This document shows, piece after piece, positions 63,164 through 64,000 of a DNA stretch of 64,000 nucleotides. Source of the stretch: Microlunatus phosphovorus NM-1 (GTDB lineage Bacteria > Actinomycetota > Actinomycetes > Propionibacteriales > Propionibacteriaceae). Both the position numbers and the translations under genes were made by a program. Position 1 is the first letter of the stretch, and every line of letters begins with the position of its first letter. The notes beneath the pieces are model-generated. The model saw nothing but the letters and a program-made list of their open reading frames with translations. It was not told the DNA's origin and ran no database searches. Location: the NCBI RefSeq assembly GCF_000270245.1, contig NC_015635.1:3162001-3226000 (forward strand), in the 5' to 3' direction.

Positions 63164-64000
63164 TCATGCTGTAGTTGAGCCTGAGGGCGTCGAGACCAGC
63201 AGCCTGTCAGCGGCCGTGTATGCATCGAGGCGGCCGTTCGCCACCGCCGTTGCCAGCGCATCCAGCCCGTCCCTGCCCTGGGTCGGCACGGCGGCTCGCA
63301 ACCGCGCCAGCACCAAGGACTCGACCTCGCGCCGGGCTCTGGCCAGCCGTCGTCTGGCGGTCAGACCTGATGCCGCTGCCTGGGCGAAGAACCGATCCAG
63401 CTCAGCCAGCAACTCGATGATCCCGGTGCCGTCCACCGCGACGATGCTGACCACCGGCGGCTTCCAGTCCGCCGGCGTGCGCTGCGTCAAGGCCACCATG
63501 TTCCGCAACTCACGTACCACGGCGTGTGCTCCGTCGCGATCGGCCTTGTTCACCACGAACACGTCACCGATCTCCAAGACCCCGGCCTTGGCCGCCTGGA
63601 CGCCGTCCCCCATCCCAGGTGCCAGCAGGACCAGGGTGACGTCGACCTGCTCGGCCACTTCGACCTCCGACTGGCCGACACCGACGGTCTCGACCAGGAC
63701 GAGATCGAAGCCGGCCGCGTCCAGCACCCGGATCGCCTGCGGCGCGGCGACGGCGAGACCGCCGAGGTGACCACGGGTCGCCATCGACCGGATGAACACC
63801 CCGTCGTCCAGGGCGTGCTGCTGCATCCGTACCCGGTCGCCCAGCAGCGCTCCGCCGGAAAACGGCGAACTGGGGTCGACGGCGAGCACCGCTACCCGCT
63901 GTCCGCGTTGACGGAGCTCGGTGACCAGCGCCGCGACCGTGGTCGACTTGCCCACTCCTGGTGCTCCGGTGAGTCCGATCACCCGTGCGCGACCCGTGTC
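63164..64000 (-). CDS. meaB: Methylmalonyl-CoA mutase-associated GTPase MeaB (partial, runs off the window)
   Basis: At least 278 residues of a G3E-type GTPase; the start lies beyond 64000. Walker A GAPGVGKST, AVDPSSPFSGGALLGDRVRM, the switch motif VETVGVGQSEVEVAE and base-recognition NKAD are present. It guards and reloads cobalamin in methylmalonyl- or isobutyryl-CoA mutases, matching icmA at 57.7 kb. The C-terminus ends normally at 63164. Confidence 0.93.
   Translation of the reverse strand, partial: DTGRARVIGLTGAPGVGKSTTVAALVTELRQRGQRVAVLAVDPSSPFSGGALLGDRVRMQQHALDDGVFIRSMATRGHLGGLAVAAPQAIRVLDAAGFDLVLVETVGVGQSEVEVAEQVDVTLVLLAPGMGDGVQAAKAGVLEIGDVFVVNKADRDGAHAVVRELRNMVALTQRTPADWKPPVVSIVAVDGTGIIELLAELDRFFAQAAASGLTARRRLARARREVESLVLARLRAAVPTQGRDGLDALATAVANGRLDAYTAADRLLVSTPSGSTTA

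Overview
The window is high-GC, gene-dense bacterial DNA with many GTG starts and 4-bp start/stop overlaps. Its gene content points to an actinobacterium, probably a member or relative of the Propionibacteriaceae. The markers are the GlgE alpha-glucan set (glgX-glgE-mak-glgB), an IdeR/DtxR-type iron box, DUF3349, a CGNR/ABATE regulator, GatCAB, an IcmA-type acyl-CoA mutase with MeaB, and the order (etfBA relic)-iscS-mnmA-MetE-like-ligA, which also occurs in mycobacteria. The genus is an inference; no rRNA or tRNA was found.

Layout. 1-9.4 kb (mostly minus): ECF biotin-type transporter genes (ecfT, ecfA) joined to a thiolase and an acyl-CoA-ligase-like gene; then a frameshifted GH3 beta-glucosidase with its promoter and a hairpin operator; a TetR gene overlapping bioY; and an iron-siderophore binding lipoprotein under an IdeR-like box. 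9.4-16.5 kb: one minus-strand run of two ABC half-exporter genes followed by gatC-gatA-gatB. 16.6-23.3 kb: DUF1015, ACT protein, flavodoxin with a Lys/Ala tail, VTT-like membrane protein, an ABC-2 exporter behind a structured leader with a 12-codon ORF, and an orphan RHH antitoxin. 23.3-33.7 kb: ligA, a deaminase, a CGNR regulator facing an MFS exporter, galE, a relic of UdgX, MetE-like, mnmA, iscS and a chimeric relic of etfBA. 33.9-41.8 kb: the alpha-glucan operon, whose branching enzyme carries a histone-H1-like tail. 42-48.5 kb: GNAT-Nudix protein, a small membrane protein divergent from a NarL-type two-component system with twin operators, an acetyltransferase and a hydroxyacid dehydrogenase. 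48.6-57.7 kb: YnfA, a Vsr/DUF559-like nuclease gene framed by two similar palindromic repeats, CnoX-like protein, phosphoglucomutase, phosphate transporter, DUF3349, a secreted metalloprotease and a lipoprotein. 57.7-64 kb: isobutyryl-CoA mutase large subunit, a CMP-sialate-synthetase/HAD fusion, a DUF6716 glycosyltransferase-like gene, MarR, PH-domain protein, a 54-aa membrane protein, and meaB running off the right edge.

How genes work together. Pgm feeds glucose-1-phosphate metabolism next to the maltose-1-phosphate route (Mak makes it, GlgE polymerises it, GlgB branches, GlgX debranches). IscS supplies sulfur for MnmA. MeaB is the usual chaperone of B12 mutases such as IcmA, although the cobalamin-binding small subunit is not in the window.

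The least expected signal is a family of about 54-61 bp palindromic elements (4222, 22636, 32139, 43082, 49036, 50174) with related GAGAAGNAG/GAAAAGGAG ends. They lie almost always at gene 3' ends, and two closely similar copies frame the DUF559-type nuclease gene. Three decayed genes (GH3, UdgX, EtfBA) and several gene-specific operators are also visible.
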